Shown here piece by piece: positions 7,421 to 15,710 of a DNA stretch of 64,000 nucleotides (the stretch's first letter is position 1; each line of letters opens with the position of its first letter). The notes beneath the pieces were generated by a model. The model was not told the origin of the DNA, ran no database searches, and saw only the letters and a list, made by a program, of their open reading frames with translations. This DNA is from an uncultured Lachnospiraceae bacterium (GTDB lineage: Bacteria; Bacillota; Clostridia; Lachnospirales; Lachnospiraceae), in contig CACYKH010000013.1 in assembly GCA_902774915.1 (NCBI GenBank), positions 1 to 64,000 of the forward strand, given 5' to 3'. A program made the position numbers and the translations under genes.

Positions 7421-8866
7421 ATAACCAGTTTCTTCATGTATATTAAATTCTTTTGATCCGTAACCAATATCTGCATTTACTCCAAATGCAGTAATTGCAT
7501 TTTTCATTCTGAAGGTCGTATCTCCACCTTCTAATTCAGGTTGTGTAACATTCATCTGCATAAGATCGAGCATTCGGTAATACATATCATTCCCTTGGAG
7601 AGCTATAAGAATCATCAAGTACTCCTTATAGTCCAGTCCTGTTTCGTCATCTGAAGTTTCTCCCTCCAGGCTTTCCAAATTTGAAAGACTATGAAAATCT
7701 GTAACCCAGGTTTCACTGGATTTTATAAATGGAACTTTATGATTTCTTAGAAGGCGATAAACATCAGCAATTGATTCAATATACGACCAGCAACCTGCAA
7801 GCAAGTACTTAACCGGTTCCTTGGCTCCCGGAAATTCTATAGTCAGAAGCGTTGCTAATGTTTCACATTTTTTCATCTTCTGTGAATCATTTAGTATATA
7901 GGCAAGATTAAACCCGAACCTGATAAGTAAAATTTCATTTACTACCTTTTTGTAATTTTTTGCATCCGTTTCCTCTCCGCCCACAATATATTCCATTTCA
8001 AGATTTAAGTACGTATCATCATATTTCTGATCTGTTAGGCAGTTAAAGCATCCAGCACTGTACATTACCGCCTCAGCGTTAGTCACAAGATTAGTTGTCC
8101 AACCATGACCTTTTACAGAGTCTATTTCCATTCGGTCCAGATCATCGAACTCAGTTTTAATTTCATCTATAAAATTCTTAGGACGGCCAGCTGACGGCAA
8201 CTCTGCATCTTTAACAATATTTGAACTAAGCGGTGCGTCATCAGGAAGAATCAGGGCAGGAATCCCAAACAGAACATATGTTTTTAATTCGTCCCTTGGA
8301 TCCTCCACTGTGATTTCTAAAGATGAATCCTCCTCGCCATCCACTTCATCGCTTTCTCCCGATTCATCCTCCTGTTCAATTTCTGCGGAGTTAACATCAC
8401 TATCTATTTCGTTAATCGTTTCATTATCTATGGGCTCATCCTCTCCATTTGTTTTTTTCAAAATGTTATCAACGGTATATTCAACTACCTGATATTTAAA
8501 GTTATCTTTAATCTGAAGCTTGAATTCGTCACATGTGTTATCTAGAATCCCTTTCGTTCCAGAAAGCTCCACACTGTTAACCGAGAATCCTTCTCCAAGG
8601 TCAATTTTCAGGCAGTCTTCTATACCCTGCTCCATCGCTCCTTCACCAGAGCCAGAAGCATTTTTATCTAATAGAAGGATATGGTAACGATCAAAAATAA
8701 ACCTGTTATAATTTGCTTTTTCACTAGACATTGCGCTACTTACTGCAGAAACAGCTTTAGTCTTTGCGCCACTTTCATCTGTGATCTTCATAACCGCAAC
8801 TGTGATAACAAGCATTACAACAATCATCAAGGTTACAAAGACCGTTACATATCCCTTATTATTCAT
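7418..8866 (-). CDS. DUF5702 pilus-operon protein
   Basis: About 482 residues from the ATG at 8866 (GAGGTTAAGCGT upstream). MNNKGYVTVFVTLMIVVMLVITVAVMK is a pilin-like N-terminal anchor shared with the TadE genes beside it. A large extracytoplasmic region follows, with an acidic Ser/Glu/Asp-rich stretch near residues 145-190 and a helical C-terminal half ending in a conserved-looking FRMKNAITAFGVNADIGYG. This matches the DUF5702 family that accompanies clostridial tad operons. Its function is unknown; location next to the major pilin suggests a structural or assembly part. Confidence 0.72.
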   Translation of the reverse strand: MNNKGYVTVFVTLMIVVMLVITVAVMKITDESGAKTKAVSAVSSAMSSEKANYNRFIFDRYHILLLDKNASGSGEGAMEQGIEDCLKIDLGEGFSVNSVELSGTKGILDNTCDEFKLQIKDNFKYQVVEYTVDNILKKTNGEDEPIDNETINEIDSDVNSAEIEQEDESGESDEVDGEEDSSLEITVEDPRDELKTYVLFGIPALILPDDAPLSSNIVKDAELPSAGRPKNFIDEIKTEFDDLDRMEIDSVKGHGWTTNLVTNAEAVMYSAGCFNCLTDQKYDDTYLNLEMEYIVGGEETDAKNYKKVVNEILLIRFGFNLAYILNDSQKMKKCETLATLLTIEFPGAKEPVKYLLAGCWSYIESIADVYRLLRNHKVPFIKSSETWVTDFHSLSNLESLEGETSDDETGLDYKEYLMILIALQGNDMYYRMLDLMQMNVTQPELEGGDTTFRMKNAITAFGVNADIGYGSKEFNIHEETGY

Positions 8867-8898
8867 ACGCTTAACCTCATTAACATTACCTATCAATT

Positions 8899-9063
8899 TC
8901 AACCTGTTATAGAACTTGCATTTTCACTTATTGCATTCCAGATTTTTGCAACAAGAGAGGTTGCCTGAGTTTTGAATATTAATACTAGACCTATCAAGAC
9001 AACCAATATGAGTATGACCTCAACCACCGCAACTCCTTGATTATTTTTAAAAGTTTTTTCCAT
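8899..9063 (-). CDS. Flp1-family type IVb pilin (probable major pilin)
   Basis: A 54-residue ORF, translated here by hand. It has a positively charged leader MEKTFKNNQG, then VAVVEVILILVVLIGLVLIF, a short KTQATSLVAKIWNAI helix and SENASSITG at the end. Gly10 followed by four residues and Glu15 fits the class III prepilin cleavage rule (cleavage after Gly, Glu at +5). Size and pattern match Flp1-type pilins of Clostridia. AGGAGGTAAGTGCT precedes the ATG. It sits between tadC and the DUF5702 gene. No prepilin peptidase gene is in the window, so processing must rely on an enzyme encoded elsewhere. Confidence 0.85.
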   Translation of the reverse strand: MEKTFKNNQGVAVVEVILILVVLIGLVLIFKTQATSLVAKIWNAISENASSITG

Positions 9064-9091
9064 AGCACTTACCTCCTAATTACATTCATTG

Positions 9092-10495
9092 TTATTTCAT
9101 TCCAATAAATGCCGGGTACATGACTACTATAATAACCAGCATCATTAGCATCGCTGAGGGAAGTAATAGTTTTTCGGAGGCCTGTTCTCCCTTTTTTCTT
9201 ACGTTTTCTTTTTTAAGGAAGTAACTGGTCTTAACTTCTGTATCCAGAAGCTTTAATAGGTTAGAATTGCCCAGTGTTAAGTTCTGACTTATCAGTGACA
9301 TTAGCTTCATATATTCTTCCAGCCCTATCCTTCTGCCCATTTCGCCATATGCCTTACTTTCAGAAACACCGGATTCAACCATGTTCATCGTAAACTCCAC
9401 TTCTTCATATAGGTACTTGCATGGTTCTGTCCTTACTGCAGCAACCAAAGACTTTCTTAATGTAAATCCCGCTCCCATATAAATTGTCAGTCTGTTTACG
9501 AATCCGTAATATGCGTCTCTTATTTCCTTATCTCTATTCTCCCCTTTTTCTTTCAATTTATAGATTCTGTAATAACTCCAAATTCCAATAATTAATAATC
9601 CAAACAATAAAATATATGTAGATCTTTCTTCACTACTCTCAACATCACGACTTACACGTACATTTCCCACCTCTTTTGGTAATACAAACTCATCCTGAGA
9701 CCTGTTCTCCTCTTCAATATCAAGTATTGCCACCTTTGCCTTTTCTGAGTCACTTAATTCTGTTTTATTAATAACAGTTACCTGTTTGTGGTATTCCTGT
9801 TTATGTTCTTCGTCTTTTATAGTCGCAGTTATATTTACAACTGTTGGGGCTTCTAGATCATCATTCTCAACTATTCCATCACTTCCAATTATGGTCATCA
9901 GATCGGTTTCCCAGGATATTCGCAAGAAACCACTTTCATCGACCCTTGGAAAATTCAGGTCAGAACAAATATGTTCTCTATCTTTATTTTTACCAAGCAT
10001 TACTGAATCTATATATTTCTTAGTTTTTTCTGCAGCTTCCTCAAATTCCTTTTCCGTAAGCTGCCGTGGTTTTATTTCTAGTTTGAAGCTTTCCATTTTG
10101 TCAGAGCCACCTTCCTCCAACACCACATTTATAAATGATGAAGAATCTCCGATCGAAGGTCGCTCTACAACATATGGATCTTTTTTCTCTTCAGGAATAA
10201 AACTAAGTACACAAACAAAAACCAAAAACACAACCAAAACCAATAAAAGGTCGTATATGTATTTAGTCAGTCTTGTTTCTGTTTCATAATCCAAAGAATT
10301 CACATTTAATGTTTTTACTTTTCGTATGTATCCCCTTATCCTATTCCTAAAGGATGCACTCAAATGACACTCAATATTTCTGGCCAGCCATTTAAGTGGA
10401 TTTCCTCCATCCTTGTATTTGCTATAGTTCTTCTTGCTGATCATAGCTAGCAGCAGGATGATCAAAACAAGTGAAAATGAAATGTATCGAACCAT
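9092..10495 (-). CDS. tadC: TadC-like pilus inner-membrane platform protein with extra ectodomain
   Basis: A 467-residue protein whose last 165 residues form a T2SSF (GspF/TadC) domain, with YMGAGFTLRKSL, GVSESKAYGEMGRR and a final membrane helix MLMMLVIIVVMYPAF. TadC proteins are usually near 300 residues. The additional part includes an N-terminal helix, a second helix at about 80-100, and a soluble region at about 105-285. That region contains ISWETDLMTIIGSDGIV and VNITATIKDEEHKQEYHKQ, which resemble atrophied bacterial Ig domains and would face outside. The gene follows tadB by 16 bp; AAGGAGATACAT precedes its ATG. Confidence 0.8.
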   Translation of the reverse strand: MVRYISFSLVLIILLLAMISKKNYSKYKDGGNPLKWLARNIECHLSASFRNRIRGYIRKVKTLNVNSLDYETETRLTKYIYDLLLVLVVFLVFVCVLSFIPEEKKDPYVVERPSIGDSSSFINVVLEEGGSDKMESFKLEIKPRQLTEKEFEEAAEKTKKYIDSVMLGKNKDREHICSDLNFPRVDESGFLRISWETDLMTIIGSDGIVENDDLEAPTVVNITATIKDEEHKQEYHKQVTVINKTELSDSEKAKVAILDIEEENRSQDEFVLPKEVGNVRVSRDVESSEERSTYILLFGLLIIGIWSYYRIYKLKEKGENRDKEIRDAYYGFVNRLTIYMGAGFTLRKSLVAAVRTEPCKYLYEEVEFTMNMVESGVSESKAYGEMGRRIGLEEYMKLMSLISQNLTLGNSNLLKLLDTEVKTSYFLKKENVRKKGEQASEKLLLPSAMLMMLVIIVVMYPAFIGMK

Positions 10496-10511
10496 ATGTA
10501 TCTCCTTCCTT

Positions 10512-11231
10512 TTAAATATTTATTTCTACGATCTTTTTTCCCAGATAATCCGCAAAAACATTTCCGCCTAGTATTAAGGTCATGAGAAGTCCACCTACTA
10601 CATTCCCATACAGCGGACTGAGAAACCCAACGCTGGATATTCTCAAAAAAAGAATTATTAGAGCAGGCATGAAGGTCATTATCTGTTGTTCAAATTTCTT
10701 AGATGCCACCATAACCTCAAGTTCGGCATTAAGCTCAATCCCTTCGACCAGCCTGGTAACCGTCTCACTTATAATTCTTATTGCATTTCCTCCGGTCTTT
10801 TTTATCGTTGAAATCACTTCTACAAAGTCATAAACCTCGCGAATACTATATTTCTTTGCAAAGCCAGACATAGCTTGTTCGAGAGGCATGTTCAAATCCA
10901 TTTTTCTTTTTACAAGCCTGATCTGCTTTACTATTTCTGAATTTTCTCCATATAGATCTCCCATTTCTTTTCCCGCAATGAAAAGAGAGTTCTCAATAGT
11001 ATTCCCCGCTTCAAGGGCACTTTGCATTGCCGTAAGCAGACTGCCAAATTGCACCAGGAACTGATTACGCCATTTTCTTTCAACACGTTTTAACTCCACC
11101 CTATAAACGTATACTCCGACTATGGCGCCGGGGATGAGTCCCAGGATGTTCTTATAAAAAACAAAAGCAACACCAACTGCGAATATGGCAGCCTTTACGA
11201 CACTCCAAACTGTCCCTCTTATTCTTGGCAT
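10512..11231 (-). CDS. tadB: TadB-like pilus inner-membrane platform protein
   Basis: 239 residues with a single T2SSF domain (MQSALEAGNTIENSLFIAGKE, then VYDFVEVISTIKKTGGN). Hydrophobic helices lie near the N-terminus and near the C-terminus. TadB and TadC form the membrane platform on which the TadA ATPase acts. The ATG immediately follows the tadA stop codon (TAA then ATG), with GAGAGGG inside the end of tadA as ribosome binding site, so translation is coupled. Confidence 0.85.
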   Translation of the reverse strand: MPRIRGTVWSVVKAAIFAVGVAFVFYKNILGLIPGAIVGVYVYRVELKRVERKWRNQFLVQFGSLLTAMQSALEAGNTIENSLFIAGKEMGDLYGENSEIVKQIRLVKRKMDLNMPLEQAMSGFAKKYSIREVYDFVEVISTIKKTGGNAIRIISETVTRLVEGIELNAELEVMVASKKFEQQIMTFMPALIILFLRISSVGFLSPLYGNVVGGLLMTLILGGNVFADYLGKKIVEINI

Positions 11232-12467
11232 TTACACATAACCCTCTCTATAAACTCTTATCAATCCTGCATTCATCAGCTTCGTCAGATTCTTTAAGTC
11301 ATTAATCTTCCTAAGCTCGCCATCTACTTTTTCTTTGCTATCTTCCTTTTCTTCAAATCGGTACAGCTCTCTTGTAACTATTTCATCTTTCTCCATACCT
11401 ATTACCTCTCGTATTTCAATTACCTTTCGGGATTTATCTCGTAGTCTCGCCAGATGAACAACAATATCAATTGCAGATGATATCTGCTGTCGAACTGCCT
11501 TAAGCGGAAGATCCGCTCCCATAAGAACCATGGACTCTAGTCTCAGAAGCATTTCATGAGCTGAGTTCGCATGCCCGGTTGATAAACTCCCATCATGTCC
11601 AGTGTTCATGGCTTGAAGCATATCGATAGCGGCTGCGTCTCTCACCTCTCCAACTATTATTCTGTCTGGTCTCATACGGAGACTGCATTTAATAAGATCG
11701 CGGATAGTGATCATATTGCGACCCTCTATATTTGCGTTCCTAACCTCCAGCCTCACCAGGTTATCTATCCCATTTATTTTTAATTCTGCTGAATCCTCTA
11801 TAGTAACTAATCTTTCTTCGGGTGGGATAAATTCAGAAAGAGCATTCAAAAATGTTGTTTTTCCGGCACCGGTTCCTCCAGAAATAAAAATGTTGTATCC
11901 GGCCTTCACGAGCATCCCCAAAAACTCTGCTGTCTTCTTGTCTATTGCGCCCAGTTCGATCAGGTTTTCCATTCCCATCATTTCACTCGGAAATTTCCTT
12001 ATAGTAACAGCCGCTCCATCAACGGATACACCTTTTAAAACGATGTTCACTCTTGATCCATCATCCAGTATTAAATCGACTATCGGATTGGTCTCATTGA
12101 CCATCCTGTTTGCGCCACCTACAATCTGCTGTATCACGCTCATCAGTCTTTCACTGCTTTCAAATTGCTTTGTAGTCTTATATATTCTTCCGGCCTTTTC
12201 ATAAAATATTTTGTCAGGACCATTTATCATGATTTCTGTTATTTCGTTGTCCTCCAGAAGCTCCGATAAAACGTCCAGTCTCCTTATGGAGTTAAAAAGT
12301 TCGTTCTTCAGCTCAACCTTTTCTCTTAGAGGAATGTAACCCTGAAAGGACTCTGCAACTATGCATTCATCTATCAATCGGCTTATATCTTCATCTTTTA
12401 CCTCTCCTGAAAGATCTATACTTTCCATTACTTCCTGCTTCAGGCGGTTCTTTATTCCATATTCCAA
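11232..12467 (-). CDS. tadA: TadA/CpaF secretion ATPase of the Tad pilus
   Basis: 411 residues of the GspE/VirB11 hexameric ATPase family. The Walker A GGTGAGKTTF is at about 197-206. It is followed by an Asp box (LVTIEDSAELKI), a His-box region and a Walker B-type segment (RPDRIIVGEVRDAAAIDMLQ), then TGHDGSLSTGHANS. TadA powers Flp pilus assembly from the cytoplasmic face. The longest reading starts at a TTG 13 bases after GGAGGT. An ATG at residue 14 preceded by AGGAAGTA is a reasonable alternative start (12428). Confidence 0.92.
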   Translation of the reverse strand: MEYGIKNRLKQEVMESIDLSGEVKDEDISRLIDECIVAESFQGYIPLREKVELKNELFNSIRRLDVLSELLEDNEITEIMINGPDKIFYEKAGRIYKTTKQFESSERLMSVIQQIVGGANRMVNETNPIVDLILDDGSRVNIVLKGVSVDGAAVTIRKFPSEMMGMENLIELGAIDKKTAEFLGMLVKAGYNIFISGGTGAGKTTFLNALSEFIPPEERLVTIEDSAELKINGIDNLVRLEVRNANIEGRNMITIRDLIKCSLRMRPDRIIVGEVRDAAAIDMLQAMNTGHDGSLSTGHANSAHEMLLRLESMVLMGADLPLKAVRQQISSAIDIVVHLARLRDKSRKVIEIREVIGMEKDEIVTRELYRFEEKEDSKEKVDGELRKINDLKNLTKLMNAGLIRVYREGYV

Positions 12468-12471
12468 TTAC

Positions 12472-13434
12472 TTAATAATCACCTCCATCTTTACTAAGCT
12501 CCCACAATGTTCTTACCATCTCCTCACTGTTTGGCTCCGCATCTGGAACATCAACCTTTACTATTTTTGTAATGACATTTCGAAGTCCCATTTCCTTAAG
12601 CACCGATAGAAAAACTTCTATTTTACCAAGTGAAATGTCATCTCTAAGCACAGGCATATATATCGTTTCAAAGATTCCGAGAATTCTCATGTCGCTTATC
12701 GCTGCCGAACCAAAATCAAAAACAATTGTTGTATATCTCCCAGACTTGAGAAGAATAGACACAAGCATTTCCATATCCTCCAACAGAACATCAAGCGTAT
12801 CCAGATACGACGTCGACGGCTTCAGTACCTGAATACCATCTTCGCATACAGTCTGCTCGGCTATGACTTCTTCAAGTTCAGGCGACTTGGATTTGATAAG
12901 ATATAAAATGTTATTACTTGAATGGTTTATTTTGTTTGCGTAATTTTCCATCGACACATAGAGTCCGCCTCTCACCCCGTCGTCTGCTGCCAGCGCCCTA
13001 GCCAGCCTGCTTTTTCCACATCTTCCCAGTGGAGAGAATACTGCTACAACTGTAGATAGATTTCTTGGATCCTTTTTCTTTTCCGTCAAAATCTGACTCA
13101 GCGATCTACATATCAACTCCACATCCTGATATTTGAATATGAAGGCACTATCAGATTTTTCTATCTTCCAGCCGTCAGAGGAATCCCGGTACTGTGATAA
13201 CGGAACCGTTCTAACCCCCTGGTATTCATATCCCTCTTCTGTTTTGTCACAGGCTGAAATGTCATCTGTTATTACCAAATCCAGATCCTGAACACTCAGA
13301 TAATCTTTGATGGCTTTGTAGCTCGAGAAAACCATCATACTCAGCCTTTTGCTATTATCTGTATTAATAAAGTCCATTAGTGCTGTCGCATAGTCCAGGT
13401 CCTTGTCACAAATACCTACTTTGTAGGTTTTCAT
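12472..13434 (-). CDS. tadZ: TadZ/CpaE-like pilus localisation ATPase
   Basis: 320 residues. Residues 1-110 look like a receiver-type domain (VGICDKDLDYATALMDFI, LDLVITDD), as in CpaE/TadZ. The rest is a MinD/ParA-like P-loop domain. The P-loop reads FSPLGRCGKSRLA, an unusual Walker A lacking the signature first lysine of deviant MinD-type loops (KGGxGKT). TadZ proteins place the pilus apparatus at a cell pole. Start is the ATG at 13434 with GGAGG seven bases upstream. As the first gene of the operon it is followed by tadA four bases after its stop. Confidence 0.8.
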   Translation of the reverse strand: MKTYKVGICDKDLDYATALMDFINTDNSKRLSMMVFSSYKAIKDYLSVQDLDLVITDDISACDKTEEGYEYQGVRTVPLSQYRDSSDGWKIEKSDSAFIFKYQDVELICRSLSQILTEKKKDPRNLSTVVAVFSPLGRCGKSRLARALAADDGVRGGLYVSMENYANKINHSSNNILYLIKSKSPELEEVIAEQTVCEDGIQVLKPSTSYLDTLDVLLEDMEMLVSILLKSGRYTTIVFDFGSAAISDMRILGIFETIYMPVLRDDISLGKIEVFLSVLKEMGLRNVITKIVKVDVPDAEPNSEEMVRTLWELSKDGGDY

Positions 13435-13519
13435 TACCAAACCTCCTTTCCCGAGGTGATTAACGCTAGGTTATCATTCATAAGGTTTAGTCACTACCAG
13501 CGAAATGACGAGTTATGTT

Positions 13520-13611
13520 GCGCAACAAATACCAGCATTTTCAGGATAGAAATCGCAGAATTTAGCCGTTTATCAGGATTTCAACCCCTAAAATGCTGGT
13601 ATTTGTTGCGC
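13520..13611. repeat. Long perfect inverted repeat upstream of the tad operon
   Basis: Two perfect 22-base arms (13520-13541 and 13590-13611, each containing CAACAAATACCAGC or its complement) surround 48 bases. The spacer itself has a weaker inner pairing (GAAATC with GATTTC). Six T residues follow on the plus strand (13612-13617), so it has terminator form in the plus direction, although no plus-strand gene precedes it. On the minus strand it would lie in the leader of tadZ, 85 bases before the start codon. The remainder of 13435-13854 holds a second weak hairpin with similar GTTGC/GCAAC words (about 13731-13787) and the terminator at 13786; no coding region was supported. Confidence 0.65.
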
Positions 13612-13782
13612 TTTTTTATGACGGAAATTGATTATTTTTGAATTTTTGAATGGATTATCAGAGAATCAGAATAGATTTTTCAGAATCAAACAGCATAATT
13701 AACAATACTGTTTAGTAAAAAAGACGAAACGATTTGTTGCATCTCCAAAAAGGTAACTACTTTATGTAAGCTAAGGAGCAAC

Positions 13783-13822
13783 AAAAAAGAACGGAAACCA
13801 AAGATTTCCGTTCTTTATTATT
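13783..13822. terminator. Bidirectional Rho-independent terminator after the hybrid kinase
   Basis: A 12-bp perfect stem (AAAGAACGGAAA at 13786-13797 with its complement at 13805-13816) and seven-base loop. A-rich sequence lies on the left and TTATTATTTT on the right, giving U-tracts in both directions. It lies 33 bases after the kinase stop codon. Confidence 0.85.
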
Positions 13823-13854
13823 TTACTTAATATTAAATTCTTAATCTTCAGGAA

Positions 13855-15627
13855 TTATTTCTCTTCCTTCTCCTTGATATACTTGTTAAGTGTATCAACT
13901 ACTGTATTCAGGTTGTATGGCTTTGCAATATAGTCATCCAGCTGATTCTGCATAATACGTTCTTTATCACCGAACATTGCTCTTGCAGTTACTGCGATAA
14001 TAGGAAGTCTATCCTTCTTATTCTCAATCTCAATCTTACGGATTTCCTGAGTTGCTGCAATACCATCCATAACTGGCATCTGTACATCGAAGAGAGCTGC
14101 ATCGTATTCTTTTTCCTTATAAAGCTCAACAGCCTTTTCACCGTTCTCAGCTATATCATATGAGAAGCCTGCCATACCGAGGAGCTTTCCGATAACCTGC
14201 TGGTTAACTGGCTCATCCTCAGCAACAAGGATACGTGCGTTCTTTCCATTTGCATTGTTGATAGAATAAAGTGCAGGATCGTCCTTCTTAACTTCTTCCA
14301 CAACCTCAGCCTCAGCTGCCTTAACAATCTTAACTGGAATCTCAGCAATAAATGTTGATCCTATTCCTTCTTTACTCTGTACAGAAATTGTACCGTTCAT
14401 CAGTTCTGTGATCTGCTTTGAAATAACAAGACCAAGACCAGAACCACCATACTTACGTGTATCAGATCCATCTACCTGAGAGAACCTTACGAAAAGCTTA
14501 CTCATGTTTGCATCTGAAATACCAATACCTGTATCTGCAACTGCTATACGAAGTTTTACAGAATCCTCTGTATCATCTATAGTAGCAATCTTAACTCTTA
14601 CACCACCATCAGATGTAAACTTGATGGCATTTGAAAGAAGACAATTGAGTACCTGCTGTATACGCTGTCCGTCTGCACGAACAAGCTTAGGTATGTTGTT
14701 ACCAAATGAAAGATCAAGGGCAATGTTCTTTCCGTTAGCTGCAGGAACATGAGCTGCAACTGTTTCTTCAATATAAGCCTTGATGTCACATGTTTCTTCT
14801 TTAATCTTGTACTTACCTGCTTCGAGCTTACTGATATCCAGGATATCATTGATAAGTCTGAGAAGGTTATCAGCACAATTCTTTGCTGTGATAAGGTTAT
14901 CTCTGTAATCAGCCTGAAGATCATCAGCCATAAGTGTAAGCTGAATCATTCCGAGAATACCATTAATAGGTGTACGGATTTCGTGGCTCATATTTGCAAG
15001 GAACTCAGCCTGAGTTTTGTAAGCTGCATTTGCATCTGTGATAGCCTTTGAAAGCTTAGCCTCTGTTTCCTTCTGCTCTGTTACATCGATAACAACCATG
15101 TTAATGTAATCTGCTTCGGATTTATACATAACAGTGTTGAATACTTTTCCAAGCTTCTCCATTGTTATCTCAACATCCATCAGGTCACCTTCCTTAGTAC
15201 CTGATGTATTGTAAGCCTTAAACCATGCATTTATATCCTGAAGAACTTCAATGTGGCTATCTCCAAGAACCTTTCCAACAAACTCTTCTCTATCAAGATT
15301 GAAGTAGCTTCCAAATGTATTGTTTGCATCTTCTACCTGATAACCCATTACTTCCCCTGTTGGGTCGATAAGGATCTTTGCCTGAGCAAATCCTATAGGA
15401 AGATTTTTGAAAAGTTTTCTATATTTATCACTCTGTGTTTTTTCCTGAGCCTGTTCAGATCCAGAATTAATGATGATATAAACTGCTACAGCCTGCAGAA
15501 CAACCATTATAATTCCGACAGCCAGTATATTTCCTGAAACCAGCACTCCCACAATACCTAAAACAGCTATTACTGCAGCTGTTATAATGGCCAGTTTCTT
15601 TGGCTCCATATGTTTTAACTTATCCAT
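13855..15627 (-). CDS. Hybrid sensor histidine kinase (PAS, HisKA, HATPase, receiver)
   Basis: 590 residues. Two membrane helices (about 10-32 and 34-54) with almost no external loop are followed by a PAS-like domain (about 70-185) and HisKA with phospho-acceptor His214 (NMSHEIRTPING). The HATPase_c domain has N, G1 and G2 boxes (LLSNAIKFT, DTGIGIS, GGSGLGL), and a C-terminal receiver carries the phospho-acceptor Asp in YDAALFDVQMPVMDG. With no clear ectodomain it probably senses a cytoplasmic or membrane signal. No output regulator is adjacent; the phosphorelay partner lies elsewhere. GAGAGGG precedes the ATG. It is last in the minus-strand run below yfhO, separated by 83 bp, and ends at a strong terminator. 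Confidence 0.9.
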   Translation of the reverse strand: MDKLKHMEPKKLAIITAAVIAVLGIVGVLVSGNILAVGIIMVVLQAVAVYIIINSGSEQAQEKTQSDKYRKLFKNLPIGFAQAKILIDPTGEVMGYQVEDANNTFGSYFNLDREEFVGKVLGDSHIEVLQDINAWFKAYNTSGTKEGDLMDVEITMEKLGKVFNTVMYKSEADYINMVVIDVTEQKETEAKLSKAITDANAAYKTQAEFLANMSHEIRTPINGILGMIQLTLMADDLQADYRDNLITAKNCADNLLRLINDILDISKLEAGKYKIKEETCDIKAYIEETVAAHVPAANGKNIALDLSFGNNIPKLVRADGQRIQQVLNCLLSNAIKFTSDGGVRVKIATIDDTEDSVKLRIAVADTGIGISDANMSKLFVRFSQVDGSDTRKYGGSGLGLVISKQITELMNGTISVQSKEGIGSTFIAEIPVKIVKAAEAEVVEEVKKDDPALYSINNANGKNARILVAEDEPVNQQVIGKLLGMAGFSYDIAENGEKAVELYKEKEYDAALFDVQMPVMDGIAATQEIRKIEIENKKDRLPIIAVTARAMFGDKERIMQNQLDDYIAKPYNLNTVVDTLNKYIKEKEEK

Positions 15628-15710
15628 TTTTGTACCCTCTCTATATAGTATTCACATAGGTGATTTTTCTTAACAAATCTCTTTGATTATATATGCTTTT
15701 TTGCCCTCGG

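Noticed and set aside
11707-12204. 165-residue plus-strand frame opposite tadA
   Set aside because: It is a shadow of the well-supported TadA ATPase gene with no ribosome binding site.
13456-13641. 61-residue plus-strand open frame before the tad operon
   Set aside because: It runs through both arms of the inverted repeat, has no ribosome binding site and no protein-like composition.
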